Shown: positions 11,001 through 19,551, numbered from the stretch's first letter. The stretch is 39,216 nt of DNA from Caldimicrobium sp. (GCA_025059715.1 JANXCE010000022.1:1-39216), one strand, 5' to 3'. Made by a program: numbers and translations. The notes: generated by a model not told the origin, from the sequence alone.

Positions 11001-12154
11001 CTATCGAAGGACCCGATGGCAGGATTTTAGAAAAATATCCTGTGGTATATGGAGCTAAAATTAAAGTGGAACAAAATGAGGTTGTTAAAGCAGGTACTCT
11101 TTTAGTTGAATGGGATCCCTATACAATGCCTATTATTACTGAAGTTTCTGGTCGGGTTAAGTTTGGTGATATTATCGATGGTGTAACCGTGGATGAAAGG
11201 ATTGATCCTACTACGGGGAGAATAACTATTGTAGTAAGGGATTATAAACTAACGGATTATCGCCCAAGGATTTCTATAAAAGATGATAAGGGTAGAACTA
11301 TTGATTTACCTGATGGGAGAGGCAAGGCCCGATATGAATTACCAGTGGGAGCTATTATCAGTGTGCAAGAGGGCGAGATGGTAGAAGCAGGTGATATCAT
11401 AGCAAGGCTACCCAGGGAGACTTTAAAAGCTAAGGATATTACCGGTGGTTTGCCTAAGGTTACAGATCTTTTTGAAGCAAGAAAACCTAAGGAGAGTGCC
11501 ATTATAAGTGAGATTGAGGGAAGGGTTTTCTTTGAGAAAGATGTGCGCGGGAGGAAGAGGTTGGTAGTCCAACCTGAGATTGGAGAAACTAAAGAATATA
11601 TGCTACCTAAGGGAAAATATATCGTAGTTCGAGAGGGAGATATGGTAAAACCTGGGGAACCTCTTATTGAAGGGTCCCCTAATCCCCATGATATACTCAA
11701 AGTTACTGGAATTAAAGGTGTGGCCAGGTTTCTTATTGAGGAAATTCAAGAGGTTTACAGACTTCAAGGAGTGAAGATCAGCGATAAGCACTTCGAGGTA
11801 ATCATCAGACAGATGCTTAAAAAAGTTAAAATCAAAGAGGCAGGAGATACCTCCTTTATGATTGGAGAGTATGTAGATAGAGTGCGCTTTGAGGAGGAAA
11901 ATGAACGGGTATTAGCACAAGGGGGAAAACCTGCAGTAGCTGAACCCGTCTTACTTGGAATAACAAAGGCAGCACTTTTAACTGAATCTTGGTTATCCGC
12001 AGCCTCTTTCCAGGAGACCACCAGAGTCTTAACAGAGGCTTCTTTGGCAGGTAAGGTAGACTATCTAAGAGGTTTAAAGGAAAATGTAATAATTGGTAGG
12101 CTTATTCCAGCAGGCACCGGAAGAGTTCTATACGAAGAGATGGGCTGGGTATAA
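8093..12154 (+). CDS. rpoC: DNA-directed RNA polymerase subunit beta'
   Basis: A 1353-residue beta' subunit. The N-terminal zinc ribbon is at C70, C72, C85 and C88, the clamp region has [20 protein letters not shown], and the Mg-binding catalytic loop [12 protein letters not shown] has D460, D462 and D464. The bridge-helix/trigger-loop region includes [20 protein letters not shown] second Cys cluster ([13 protein letters not shown]) and [19 protein letters not shown] follow. Shine-Dalgarno GGAGGAGG at the start. The message ends at the hairpin at 12158-12181. Confidence 0.99.
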   Translation: MRDLLSILEKPKEIMRIRAIRIGLASPEKIREWSYGEVKKPETINYRTLRPERDGLFCAKIFGPVRDFECICGKYKGIKHRGVICEKCGVEVIQSKVRRERLGHIELAAPVAHIWYLRSIPSKIGLLLDKTLKEVESILYLEKYVVIDSEIEEYPPGTLLNEEKYYFLQETYGDKIKISTGAEAIAELLKKLDLEKLSRDIQLEMQATQSEARRKKLGKRLQLIRNFIESGNRPEWMILQVIPVIPPELRPLVPLEGGRFATSDLNDLYRRVINRNVRLKKLIDLDAPEIILKNEKRMLQEAVDALFDNGRRGRPVTGPNRRPLKSLSDILKGKQGRFRQNLLGKRVDFSGRSVIVAGPELRMHQCGLPKKMALELFKPYIFSWLEKNGYATNIKTAKKLVEEEHMAVWDALEEIVREYPIMLNRAPTLHRLGIQAFEPVLIDTKAIQLHPLVCVAYNADFDGDQMAVHVPLSVEAQVENRVLILSTNNILLPANGIPVVYPTQDMVLGIYYMTMERPFAPGEGMVFKDKEEVFLAYQSGEIHLQAKIKVRMEGKLVETTVGRVILSTIVPEVIPFEEYNKPLRKKELQELINLSYRKAGLKNTVIFADRIKDLGYAMSTRAGLSISVDYLTIPEKKTEILKEAENKIKELWEQYQEGLITESERYNKAIDIWSTATERVTEEMIKKMETKVYQGPSGENRIGPSFNPVYIMAFSGARGSKDQIRQLAGMRGLMAKPSGEIIETPIRSNFREGLSVLEYFVSTHGARKGLADTALKTANAGYLTRKLVDVAQDCVITEEDCGTIDGIELGHLVEGGEIIEPVCDRVLGRVALEDVVDPLTGEILVRANEEIDEAKAAKLKEAGIERVVIRSVITCESKFGVCRRCYGRDLARGKLVEIGEAVGIIAAQSIGEPGTQLTMRTFHIGGAVGKALEQSQHIAQSQGKVKFLNIRAVRRPDGTLVALNRQGEIAIEGPDGRILEKYPVVYGAKIKVEQNEVVKAGTLLVEWDPYTMPIITEVSGRVKFGDIIDGVTVDERIDPTTGRITIVVRDYKLTDYRPRISIKDDKGRTIDLPDGRGKARYELPVGAIISVQEGEMVEAGDIIARLPRETLKAKDITGGLPKVTDLFEARKPKESAIISEIEGRVFFEKDVRGRKRLVVQPEIGETKEYMLPKGKYIVVREGDMVKPGEPLIEGSPNPHDILKVTGIKGVARFLIEEIQEVYRLQGVKISDKHFEVIIRQMLKKVKIKEAGDTSFMIGEYVDRVRFEEENERVLAQGGKPAVAEPVLLGITKAALLTESWLSAASFQETTRVLTEASLAGKVDYLRGLKENVIIGRLIPAGTGRVLYEEMGWV

Positions 12155-12157
12155 GAA

Positions 12158-12181
12158 ACAGGCGGGCTACTCCCCGCCTGT
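12158..12181. terminator. Bidirectional terminator between rpoC and rpsO
   Basis: Perfect 9-bp GC-rich stem ACAGGCGGG (12158-12166) with CCCGCCTGT (12173-12181) and a 6-base loop. On the + strand it is followed by ATATTATTTCTTT. On the minus strand it is followed by TTTCTTAT, so it can end both rpoC and the convergent rpsO transcript. Confidence 0.85.
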
Positions 12182-12184
12182 ATA

Positions 12185-12454
12185 TTATTTCTTTAGACCT
12201 AACTCCTTTAAAAGAACTTGATATTTCATAAAATCAGATCTTTTTAAATAATTGAGAAGAGCTCTTCTTTTACCAATTAACTTCATGAGCCCTCTACGGG
12301 AATGAAAATCTTTACGATGAGTTTTTAAGTGTTCCTCCAGTTGTTTAATCCTTGCGGTAAGAAGGGCTATTTGAACTTCTGGAGACCCCGTATCTTGAGG
12401 ATGTCTTCTAAAGTGTGAAATAATATGAATCTTTACTTCAGGATCTAAAGGCAT
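12185..12454 (-). CDS. rpsO: 30S ribosomal protein S15
   Basis: An 89-residue S15, a primary binder of the 16S rRNA central domain. It contains [51 protein letters not shown] and ends in LGLKK. AGGAGG lies 9 bases before ATG on the minus strand. It is here alone and convergent to rpoC, without the usual pnp or truB neighbours. It shares its terminator with rpoC. Confidence 0.98.
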   Translation of the reverse strand: MPLDPEVKIHIISHFRRHPQDTGSPEVQIALLTARIKQLEEHLKTHRKDFHSRRGLMKLIGKRRALLNYLKRSDFMKYQVLLKELGLKK

Positions 12455-12496
12455 AAATCTTTCCTCCTTCTCTTTAACTTCCCAGCCTTCATCCTC

Positions 12497-12524
12497 AATA
12501 TAATAGAATTTTGATAAAAATCAA
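12497..12524 (-). promoter_or_regulatory. Putative rpsO promoter
   Basis: Read on the minus strand: TTGATT (12519-12524), a 16-base spacer, then TATATT (12497-12502), about 40 bases upstream of the rpsO start. The -35 box is part of a short inverted repeat TTGAT-TTTT-ATCAA (12511-12524). The similarity to sigma-70 promoters is direct; activity is inferred. Confidence 0.55.
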
Positions 12525-12663
12525 CTTATTTAAGCCAACTTTGTTTTTTATCTGAATTCTTCCATAGGGTGCAAGAGGTGAGATGATCTGCGGTCTGTCA
12601 ACTATTCAAGTTATGGAGGTAAAGGGAAGAGATTAGGAGGAGTGAAATAATAAGATATAATAG

Positions 12664-12966
12664 ATGAAAAAAAGAAGAAAAAAGATGGTGAGAGACAAAG
12701 AGGAAACAGAGTTGCGTGAAGATAAGTTTTATGAAATCAGAGCCCCTCTACGGGGAATTATATGGAGAATAGGAAACTTTGAAAGAGAGGATCTAAAGCC
12801 AGGTGATGTAGTAGAGAAAGGAGAGGAGATAGCCAATTTGGAATTTATGAAAATGGAGACTCCAATTTATGCGCCCTCACGGGCTCAAGTTATAGAAATT
12901 TTAGTTAAACGCAACCAGATTGTAGAGGAGGGCCAACTACTTTTCATTTTAAAGTCTCTGGAATAG
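12664..12966 (+). CDS. Stand-alone biotin carboxyl carrier (biotin/lipoyl attachment) protein
   Basis: A 100-residue protein whose residues 22-98 form a biotinyl domain: GDVVEKGEEIANLEFMKMETPIYAP, with the expected biotinylated lysine K63, then a return hairpin VKRNQIVEEGQLLFIL. The usual AMKM is FMKM here. The first 20 residues are a lysine/arginine-rich tail. No carboxylase, transcarboxylase or decarboxylase subunit lies nearby, so the partner is unknown. ATG 12664 gives the full reading frame, but TATAAT at 12656-12661 is only three bases upstream, so ATG 12688 (MVRDKEE) is a serious alternative start. The 3' end overlaps the convergent methyltransferase gene by 23 bases. Confidence 0.8.
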   Translation: MKKRRKKMVRDKEETELREDKFYEIRAPLRGIIWRIGNFEREDLKPGDVVEKGEEIANLEFMKMETPIYAPSRAQVIEILVKRNQIVEEGQLLFILKSLE

Positions 12967-13669
12967 TTTTGATTTTTTTGAACACATAGAGTGTTACCAC
13001 TCCAAAGGTTAAGGAGTGCATAGATAGTTTCTGAAAACCCACTTTTTGTATCTCTTGAGAAATTATTTGGGGAGGGGGAAACCTTTGAATAGAGTTTGCT
13101 AAGTATTGATAAGCCTCTCGGTCTTTAGTGATAAGGCCTCCCACTAAGGGAACTAAATATCTTAGGTAAGGGATATAAAAAGCTTTTATAATGGGATTAA
13201 CAGGCATGGAAAACTCAAGTATAAGTAAGAGACCTTCTTCTTTGAGTACCCTGTGAAATTCACTAATAGCTAAGGAGAGATTGGAAAGATTTCTTAAGCC
13301 AAAGGCAAGAGTGATGGCGGAGAACTGAGCCTCCTTAAAGGGTAATCTCTCTGCATCTGCCCTTATGGGGAACAAAAAGGGATAAAAAAGAGAGCTTCTC
13401 TTTAATCCGAATTTTAGCATATTAAAACTGAGATCTAAGGCAAAGACCCGCTTGGAACAAGTATTAATTATTTCCACACTTAGAGTAAAGGGACCACAGC
13501 AAAGATCGAGGATAGGACCCTCTATGTTATTAAGGAGCTGAACGACTCTCTTTCTCCATGCACGGTCTTGATTGAAACTTAGTAGGGAGTTAACAAGGTC
13601 ATAAAATCTTACTATATGATCAAATTTTTCCTCCAAGTATTTTTTATGGGGTTTTTTGGTTCCACTCAT
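12944..13669 (-). CDS. menG: UbiE/MenG-type quinone C-methyltransferase
   Basis: A 241-residue class I SAM methyltransferase of the UbiE/MenG family, which C-methylates a demethylquinone to menaquinone. SAM motif I is LDLCCGPF (about residues 54-61), with ALDLSFNMLKFG, the family block ADAERLPFKEAQFSAITLAF, GLRNLSN and HRVLKEEGLLLILEFSMP. It is the last gene of the minus-strand cobO-mqn operon and overlaps mqnA by 4 bases (ATGA). In futalosine organisms the final steps still need a MenG-like methyltransferase, so context supports the role. The symbol ubiE could equally be used. Confidence 0.88.
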   Translation of the reverse strand: MSGTKKPHKKYLEEKFDHIVRFYDLVNSLLSFNQDRAWRKRVVQLLNNIEGPILDLCCGPFTLSVEIINTCSKRVFALDLSFNMLKFGLKRSSLFYPFLFPIRADAERLPFKEAQFSAITLAFGLRNLSNLSLAISEFHRVLKEEGLLLILEFSMPVNPIIKAFYIPYLRYLVPLVGGLITKDREAYQYLANSIQRFPPPQIISQEIQKVGFQKLSMHSLTFGVVTLYVFKKIKTIPETLK

Positions 13670-14526
13670 AGGTCGAAAAATTGTAACTTAGGTAGTTTAG
13701 AGATAATACCTCTTTTTTGGAGAAAAGAACAAAACTTAAGAAAGGCTCTTTGTTTGAGACCAGAGAAATCATATTCTAAATGCTGAAGATAGGATAAAGC
13801 CTGTTTGGGCTCTATTTGAAGAGAAGAATTTTTTAGGAGGATTTTCAAGGTTGATACCCCCTTTGCTCTTGCTTGATAAAGTCTAAGAATAAAGGCTTTG
13901 AGTTTTTCCCGAATTTCCGGAGAATAACTCCTCTCTCTTCGTAGTATAAGTAGAGCAAAAATAAAGGGAAGATTGGTTTTTTTCAGCCATATCTCTGCAA
14001 GATCCGTAGCTTGGTCAAAGGGCCTTTTCTTTTGCAAAAGTAGGGCCTCATCCCCAATTGCCAAATAGCCCTTTAAGGTCTCTTTTTTTGATCCAGATAG
14101 ATTGGCCCATCCCTCTTCAAGGATTTCATACTGGGGTTTTATGTTATAGAAGTCTTCAAGAATTATTCTTAAGAGGGCAAGGGAGGTTTCAGTTTCAGGT
14201 GTGATACCAATTATTTTTTTATGAAGGGTTGAAAGGGGACCTTCGTGAAAAAGAATAACACTTTTGACTTTCCCTACCGCACTTATAGAAATATCAGGTA
14301 TAATCAGATAATCTCTATAATTTTTAGCATAAAAAAGACTTGAGGCAAGTCCTGCAACAAGGGTCCCAGATTCAAGAGCGCGGTTGATTTCCTTTGGAGG
14401 TTTAAGTCTCAACTCTATCTCTGGAGATATCTCTAAGTAGTGAAGAAGAGGAAGGGTGTTTAAATACTTAGGAAATCCGATTTTAATACTAAAACCTAAA
14501 TTTGCAGATTCTTTAATTACTGACAT
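13666..14526 (-). CDS. mqnA: Chorismate dehydratase MqnA (futalosine menaquinone pathway)
   Basis: A 286-residue member of the MqnA/MqnD periplasmic-binding-like enzyme family. It shows IGFPKYLNTLPLLHYLE, the ALESGTLVAGLASSLFYAKN block that corresponds to the 'G-D-x-G-x-x-P/S' substrate loop, and GYLAIGDEALLL. MqnA dehydrates chorismate to 3-enolpyruvylbenzoate, the first committed step. MqnD is a paralogue, but the sequence and the position beside mqnX and mqnC favour MqnA. It overlaps mqnX by 14 bases and ubiE/menG by 4, implying coupled translation. Confidence 0.88.
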   Translation of the reverse strand: MSVIKESANLGFSIKIGFPKYLNTLPLLHYLEISPEIELRLKPPKEINRALESGTLVAGLASSLFYAKNYRDYLIIPDISISAVGKVKSVILFHEGPLSTLHKKIIGITPETETSLALLRIILEDFYNIKPQYEILEEGWANLSGSKKETLKGYLAIGDEALLLQKKRPFDQATDLAEIWLKKTNLPFIFALLILRRERSYSPEIREKLKAFILRLYQARAKGVSTLKILLKNSSLQIEPKQALSYLQHLEYDFSGLKQRAFLKFCSFLQKRGIISKLPKLQFFDL

Positions 14527-15739
14527 AGAACTTAAATTTTATTTTTTTTTCGTTTAATAAAAGGGAATCTAATGCCCGATCAAGGGATTTTTCAGGTAAC
14601 CCCTGAACTTCAACTGCTATAAAGTCTGGCTTGACACCCCTTTTGATAGTTCCCCCATCCTTAATTCCGAGGATTTTTGCTCCCAGGCTTGTAGCCATTT
14701 CCAAAATCCTTAGGGATGACACTTGGGGATAAAAAAGTTTAAGAGTTTTCATTTCCTCAAAGAGAGAGAGGCGGTCGTTACTGGCTAAAGAATCAGTCCC
14801 CAAAGCAATGTCAACACCTGCTTGAAGGAGTTTTGGTAAATTAGGTAGTCCAACCCCAGTGAATAAATTGCTTTTAGGACAAATACACAGTTTGGCCTTG
14901 GTGCGAGAGAGTATTTCAAAGTCCTCTTCTTCCAAATAGACTCCGTGCACTAAGAGAGTTTTCTCATCTAACAGACCAAGATTAAAGAGATATTTGAGAG
15001 GAGAAACTCCTGGTATTTTGAAATCCTCCTGCCATTGTCCCCTTTCTATGAGAAGTTCCCTAAAGGGTCCCTTTCCGCTTTTTAAGAACTCTACTTCTTC
15101 TGGTGATTCCGCACAGTGGATGGTAAAGAGTTTTCCTCGTCTATTGTTAAAGGCCTTTATGGCTTGTAAAAGAAGAGGGGAGACACTGTAGGGTGCATGA
15201 GCAGAGTAGGTAACTCTAAAATTAGGAGAAATTTCTTGAAGTTCTCGCAGGGCACAAGAACCCCTGAAAGTTAAGATTTCTTGGAAGATGTATCCCCTAA
15301 AAGAAGAGTGGGCAAGCACCTCGAGAGTTAAGGCAGTGTTGGTTACCTCTCCAAGGATGCCTATACCCTCGCGCCAAAGTTCTTGCAAAGCTAATTTAGC
15401 TGACTCGTAGATCTCCAAAGGGGATAGTTGGTCCCTTTTCTTGATTATACTTCTAACCCAGTATATGAATCTACCTGCAGGAGGTATCCTCAATCTTAGA
15501 GGAGAAAGCTCTAAATGTATGTGGGCATTAGTGAGAGAGGGAAGGATTACTAAATCTTCCAGGTCTATAAGTTTGAATCGAACACTTTGCTTTTTTAACT
15601 CTTTAAAGGTGCCAATTTGATTTATTTTCCCCCCTCTAATTTCTATAGCTCCATCCCATAGGGGTAAGCCCTCTCCAAGAAAAAGCAATTTACCTCTTAT
15701 TAAGAGACGGTGCTGATGATCAAGGAGGATCTCTTCCAT
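14513..15739 (-). CDS. mqnX: Aminofutalosine deaminase-type amidohydrolase (MqnX)
   Basis: A 408-residue cytosine-deaminase-like amidohydrolase. Metal-binding motifs are AHIHLE (H73, H75), IHCAESPEEVEF, VHGVYLEEEDF and GTDSLASNDRLSLFEEM. In the futalosine pathway MqnX deaminates 6-amino-6-deoxyfutalosine to futalosine. Its ATG shares one base with the mqnC stop (TAATG), and it overlaps mqnA. The substrate is assigned from this context; by sequence alone it could be another nucleoside deaminase of the Atz/Trz group. Confidence 0.86.
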   Translation of the reverse strand: MEEILLDHQHRLLIRGKLLFLGEGLPLWDGAIEIRGGKINQIGTFKELKKQSVRFKLIDLEDLVILPSLTNAHIHLELSPLRLRIPPAGRFIYWVRSIIKKRDQLSPLEIYESAKLALQELWREGIGILGEVTNTALTLEVLAHSSFRGYIFQEILTFRGSCALRELQEISPNFRVTYSAHAPYSVSPLLLQAIKAFNNRRGKLFTIHCAESPEEVEFLKSGKGPFRELLIERGQWQEDFKIPGVSPLKYLFNLGLLDEKTLLVHGVYLEEEDFEILSRTKAKLCICPKSNLFTGVGLPNLPKLLQAGVDIALGTDSLASNDRLSLFEEMKTLKLFYPQVSSLRILEMATSLGAKILGIKDGGTIKRGVKPDFIAVEVQGLPEKSLDRALDSLLLNEKKIKFKFYVSN

Positions 15740-16821
15740 TATTCTATGGAGGTATAATCCATTTTTCTTCTTTTAGGAAGGTATCCTGCTTCTGTTATTA
15801 ATTGTCTAATCTCCTCTTCAGTTAAGCGGTGATACACTCCCGTTGAAGCTACCACATTTTCTTCAATCATGGTGCTCCCAAAGTCATTGCCACCAAATTC
15901 TAAAGCCAGTTGAGCTATCTTAGGCCCCTGGGTTACCCAGGATACCTGAATGTTAGGCACATTATGGAGAACCACTCTACTAATGGCTAAAATTTGAAGA
16001 TATCTGGCCGAGCCTACTTTTTTAATATGAGATAAAGCGGTATTCTGGGGCTGAAAAGTCCAGGGAATAAAGGCGGTAAACCCGTGAGTTCTACTCTGAA
16101 GGTCTCGGATCTTAAAGAGGTGCTCTAAGATTTCTTCTTCAGTTTCAATGTGGCCAAACATCATTGTGGCGGTAGTTTTTAATCCTAAGGTATGGGCGGT
16201 TTCCATAACTAAAAGCCATTCCTCGGCGGAACATTTGTTAGGTGAGATAATTTTCCTCACTCGGTCTACAAGAATCTCTGCACCACCTCCAGGAATGGAG
16301 TCTAAGCCCGCTTCCATTAGTCTTTTTAAAACCTCATTTACTTCTAAATTTGCTCTTCTGCTTAAAAAGATTATCTCTGGAGGAGATAGAGCGTGAAGAT
16401 GTATCTGAGGAAACCTTTTTTTTATAAAAGAAAAAAGGTTTTCATAATACTCTAAGCTGAGATCTGGATGTAAGCCTCCCTGTAGAAGAATCTGATATCC
16501 ACCAAGAGCAAGAGTTTCCTCTATCTTTTGGGCTATCTCTTCAAAACTTAGTAAATATCCCTCAGGAGAAGAGGGGACTTTATAGAAGGCACAAAATTTA
16601 CAACGGGAAATGCATATGTTTGTATAGTTAATGTTGCGATCAACAACATAAGTGACAATCTTTTCGGGATGGATTTGAAATCTCATAAGTTGAGCAAGCT
16701 CTCCCAAATGAGTAAGAGGTAAAGAAAAAAGTTTTCGGGCAAGATCCTTAGAAAGACCTTCTCCAGCTAAAATTTTTTCCCTGACTTGGGCCTTTATTTT
16801 CTCTATTTCTCTATTCCCCAT
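15739..16821 (-). CDS. mqnC: Cyclic dehypoxanthinyl futalosine synthase (radical SAM)
   Basis: A 360-residue radical SAM enzyme with the cluster motif C70-x3-C74-x2-C77 (CISRCKFCAFY). It closes the ring of dehypoxanthinyl futalosine on the way to menaquinone. MqnC rather than MqnE is indicated by GGYQILLQGGLHPDLSLEYY, HALSPPEIIFLS, GLDSIPGGGAEILVDRVR, TTATMMFGHIETEEE and WVTQGPKIAQLALEFGGNDF. The start overlaps the upstream cobO by 19 bases. No mqnE, mqnB or mqnD lies in the window. Confidence 0.93.
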   Translation of the reverse strand: MGNREIEKIKAQVREKILAGEGLSKDLARKLFSLPLTHLGELAQLMRFQIHPEKIVTYVVDRNINYTNICISRCKFCAFYKVPSSPEGYLLSFEEIAQKIEETLALGGYQILLQGGLHPDLSLEYYENLFSFIKKRFPQIHLHALSPPEIIFLSRRANLEVNEVLKRLMEAGLDSIPGGGAEILVDRVRKIISPNKCSAEEWLLVMETAHTLGLKTTATMMFGHIETEEEILEHLFKIRDLQSRTHGFTAFIPWTFQPQNTALSHIKKVGSARYLQILAISRVVLHNVPNIQVSWVTQGPKIAQLALEFGGNDFGSTMIEENVVASTGVYHRLTEEEIRQLITEAGYLPKRRKMDYTSIE

Positions 16822-17321
16822 CGGGCTTTTACTCCTTGGTCGTAGTAGTGTTTTATCTTTTTCATCTCGGTTACCAGATCAGCTATTTCTATAAGCTCTT
16901 TAGGAGCCTCCCTTCCCGTAATTACTATTTCTACTTGCTTAGGTTTGTTTCTGAGTTGTTCTATAAAATCCGAGATTGTTATTATATTCCATCTGAGAGC
17001 ATAGACAAATTCATCTAAGATAATCAAATCAAAGTTCCTCTCGGATAGAAGCTCTTTAAACGAGGTATAACCCTCCATTATTTTGGCTTTAAGTTTTTCT
17101 GAGGGTCTTCCTCTAATGAACTTGCCACTATGAAAGTTCTTGAACAAAAGGCGGGGATAAAATTGCTGAAGTATTTTGACTTCAGAAGAATCACCAGGTT
17201 TGAAAAACTGAAGGAAGGCAACCCGAAGCCCCGCCCCCAGTGCTCTTATAGCTAAACCTATGGCGGCTGTTGTTTTGCCCTTACCATCACCAATGTAAAG
17301 CTGTAAATACCCTCTATCCAT
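16803..17321 (-). CDS. cobO: Cob(I)yrinic acid a,c-diamide adenosyltransferase (CobO/BtuR)
   Basis: A 172-residue ATP:corrinoid adenosyltransferase that makes adenosylcobalamin precursors. It has the P-loop GDGKGKTT (residues 11-18), IRALGAGLRVAFLQFFKP, the Walker-B-like LIILDEFVYAL and the C-terminal HYYDQGVKARWGIEK that characterises this family. It is the first gene of the minus-strand operon that continues into menaquinone genes. There is no obvious functional link apart from cofactor biosynthesis. Confidence 0.93.
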   Translation of the reverse strand: MDRGYLQLYIGDGKGKTTAAIGLAIRALGAGLRVAFLQFFKPGDSSEVKILQQFYPRLLFKNFHSGKFIRGRPSEKLKAKIMEGYTSFKELLSERNFDLIILDEFVYALRWNIITISDFIEQLRNKPKQVEIVITGREAPKELIEIADLVTEMKKIKHYYDQGVKARWGIEK

Positions 17322-17335
17322 AACTTATAGCCATA

Positions 17336-17348
17336 AAATGCAGCATTT
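17336..17348. promoter_or_regulatory. Palindrome upstream of cobO
   Basis: Perfect inverted repeat AAATGC-A-GCATTT, 15 bases upstream of the cobO start. It is short, so a chance palindrome in AT-rich DNA is possible. Its position makes it a candidate operator for the cobO-mqn operon. Confidence 0.3.
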
Positions 17349-18129
17349 AAAATTTAAAAAAAATCTCCTACTTTAGCTCTTATTATTGACTAATACCATC
17401 TATTCTTGCCCTTCTTTCCTATGTGGTTTTTTGTGTTTTTTTCTAATAGCCTTTAAGTTCTCTCCTCTTAGCCTCCCCTATCTTCCCTAATCATTTTTAA
17501 TAATCAATCATAAAAGTGTTTTAGACATTGAGTATCTTTCTTTCCTCCCTAACCCCCTCCTTATCTTCAAGCTCCGCCGCAGGCAGAATAATAAATTTAC
17601 ACAACCTAAATATACTATATAGCTTCCTATAATTCTACATATCTTTTCATCACTCTTATAGAGTCTATTCTTTGTAAAAGTTACCCTATGGGCCAAACAA
17701 TACCTTCTTAAGGGATACTTTACAAACTCTCCGTCATCACGGAAGCTCCTTCTAAGTCAAGTAGAGGGCAAGGTCTTCCTGATACTTTCTATAGTCCTGT
17801 TCTTTTAGTAAGTCTAACTATGGTAAGTAGACTTATGAGGGGTTCGCTTTATAGATTGGTTGGAGAAAGCATAGCTTTGGATACTTATCACAAAGGAGGT
17901 CAGCCTATTTTCAGGTAAGATCAAAGTTTGAGAGAGCTTTTCATGGTAAGTGTTTAAGTCTGCGTAGTGAGTAGAAAGGAAGCTTAGTAGCAGGTTTAGA
18001 ATGTTGCAGGGAAGCTTTTTGGTAATTTTTGTGAAAGCTTTGGAAAGGCAAAATAAAGTTTGAAATAACGTAACGATAGGCTTAATCCTTTTGTTTTTAA
18101 TAAGGCAATTCATATTCTTGTTTTTTTTC
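17349..18129. other. Gene-poor AT-rich stretch with fragmentary coding-like pieces
   Basis: No intact gene found. On the minus strand, pieces at about 17814-18060 (LSTHYADLNTYHEKLSQT) and 17755-17820 (LDLLKEQDYRKYQEDLALYL) look protein-like but sit in different frames with stops between them. There is no Shine-Dalgarno or recognisable domain. A decayed gene, perhaps from a mobile element, is possible but not shown. Terminal inverted repeats were not seen. Confidence 0.35.
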
Positions 18130-18157
18130 TTGATTAGGTTATAGTAGTTCATATAAA
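18130..18157 (+). promoter_or_regulatory. Putative promoter of the 18181 gene-kdsD pair
   Basis: TTGATT (18130-18135), a 16-base spacer, TATAAA (18152-18157), then AAGGTGAG and ATG at 18181. Both boxes are close to sigma-70 consensus and spacing is normal. Confidence 0.55.
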
Positions 18158-18180
18158 AATAAAATATTAAGGTGAGAAAT

Positions 18181-18567
18181 ATGGAGGAAAAGGACAAAAT
18201 TTTGACCCTTAAGGAATGGATTGAAAGTTTTTGGAATTTTCAAGAGGAGGATATTCGCTTTTTTAAGGAGGAATTTAAAGAGAAGGTAAAGCATCCTGAA
18301 GATCTAATTCAAGTAATAAAAAACCGGATGCAAACTCGTAAAGCCTATTATAGGCTTTTTAAACATCTTTCTTGGAGAGATTTACCTCCAGAGGAGTGGT
18401 CCTGGGCCTGTGATAAGCTTGATGAAATTGTTGCTAGAGAAAATATTATAAACGAAACCATAGAGAAAATCTTAGAGATAATCTCGGACCTCATAAATGA
18501 GGAGGGAAAGCCCTCTGAGGTAAATCCTTTTAAAGTCAACATTGATAAATCCATAATTTATCACTAA
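18181..18567 (+). CDS. Uncharacterised 128-residue helical protein
   Basis: Not recognised. The sequence is charged and helical throughout, with no signal peptide or membrane segment: TLKEWIESFWNFQEEDIRFF, then LIQVIKNRMQTRKAYYRLFK, LSWRDLPPEEWSWACDKLDE and IIETIEKILEIISDLINEE-like helices. ATG 18181 was chosen over GTG 18172 because AAGGTGAG (18169-18176) is its Shine-Dalgarno. Its stop codon touches the kdsD ATG with no spacer, so translation is almost certainly coupled, and a role near lipopolysaccharide/KDO synthesis or simple co-regulation is possible. Codon use resembles the neighbours. Confidence 0.75.
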   Translation: MEEKDKILTLKEWIESFWNFQEEDIRFFKEEFKEKVKHPEDLIQVIKNRMQTRKAYYRLFKHLSWRDLPPEEWSWACDKLDEIVARENIINETIEKILEIISDLINEEGKPSEVNPFKVNIDKSIIYH

Positions 18568-19551
18568 ATGTTTTCCTTTGATATTTTGAATAGAGCAAAG
18601 GAGATAATCTCTATTGAAAAAGAGGGGCTTGAAGCTTTACTTCAAAATTTAGATGTGAGCTTTGAAGAGGCTATAAAGGCAATTTATAATATCTCAGGTA
18701 GAGTTGTAGTTACAGGTGTTGGGAAAAGCGGTTTAATTGGAAGAAAGATTTCCGCAACCCTATCTTCTACAGGAACGCCCTCTTTCTTTTTGCATCCCGT
18801 TGAGGCTCTTCACGGAGATTTAGGAATGGTTACATCTAATGATCTCTTGCTTGCCCTTTCTTATTCGGGAAATACTTTGGAGGTATGCGAGGTAGCCAAA
18901 ATATTGAGAAAAAGGAATATACCTGTTGTCTCTATGACGGGGAATCCAAAGAGTGTGTTAGGAGAGATTTCCAATATAGTGCTTAACGTGGCTGTTCCTC
19001 GAGAAGCCTGTTCTTTTGGCCTTGCCCCTACAACCAGCACAACCGCTATGTTAGCCTTAGGAGATGCTATAGCTATTACTCTTTTTGAGCTGCGGGGATT
19101 AAGTCAAGAGGATTTTAGAAGAAATCATCCAGGAGGCACCTTAGGGGAAAGACTTAAAGTAAGAGTAAAGGAGATAATGCTTAAAGGCGACTCTATTCCC
19201 ATAGTTAAAGAGGGGGTTTCACTAAAAGAAGCTCTTGAAGAACTGGACAAAAAAAGACTTGGAGCAGTGCTTATTGTCGATAGCTTTGACCATCTTGTTG
19301 GAATTTTTACCGATGGAGATCTTCGCAGAGTTGTAAGAAAATTTCAGGCCTTGCCAGAGATAAATATAGAGGAGGTTATGACAAAAAATCCTAAGAAGAT
19401 TGAGGAAAATAGACTTGCGGTGGAAGCCTTAGAGATAATGGAAAAGCATCAAATAACTGTGTTGCCGGTCATTAACTTTGATGATCAATTAGTGGGAATA
19501 CTTCATCTTCATGATATATTAGGTAAAGGAACTTTTAAGTTTGTCCTATAA
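18568..19551 (+). CDS. kdsD: Arabinose-5-phosphate isomerase (KpsF/GutQ/KdsD family)
   Basis: A 327-residue protein with an N-terminal SIS sugar-isomerase domain (about 30-180; VVTGVGKSGLIGRKISATLS, GTPSFFLHPVEALHGDLGM, LLALSYSGNT, GLAPTTSTTAMLALGDA). Two C-terminal CBS motifs follow (about 205-325; EIMLKGDSIPIVKE, TDGDLRR, VMTKNP, LLHLHDIL-type end). It interconverts ribulose-5-phosphate and arabinose-5-phosphate, the entry to KDO for lipopolysaccharide, which indicates a Gram-negative envelope. It starts immediately after the preceding stop. Confidence 0.94.
   Translation: MFSFDILNRAKEIISIEKEGLEALLQNLDVSFEEAIKAIYNISGRVVVTGVGKSGLIGRKISATLSSTGTPSFFLHPVEALHGDLGMVTSNDLLLALSYSGNTLEVCEVAKILRKRNIPVVSMTGNPKSVLGEISNIVLNVAVPREACSFGLAPTTSTTAMLALGDAIAITLFELRGLSQEDFRRNHPGGTLGERLKVRVKEIMLKGDSIPIVKEGVSLKEALEELDKKRLGAVLIVDSFDHLVGIFTDGDLRRVVRKFQALPEINIEEVMTKNPKKIEENRLAVEALEIMEKHQITVLPVINFDDQLVGILHLHDILGKGTFKFVL

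Noticed and set aside
11257-11700. 147-residue antisense frame within rpoC (and similar ones within rpoB and rplA)
   Set aside because: Shadows of strongly biased coding sequence on the other strand, with no independent support.
17814-18197. 127-residue minus-strand open frame
   Set aside because: Low-complexity Lys/Asn/Ile start, no ribosome site, no domain, and it overlaps the promoter and start of the 18181 gene. Treated as possible decay, not a gene.
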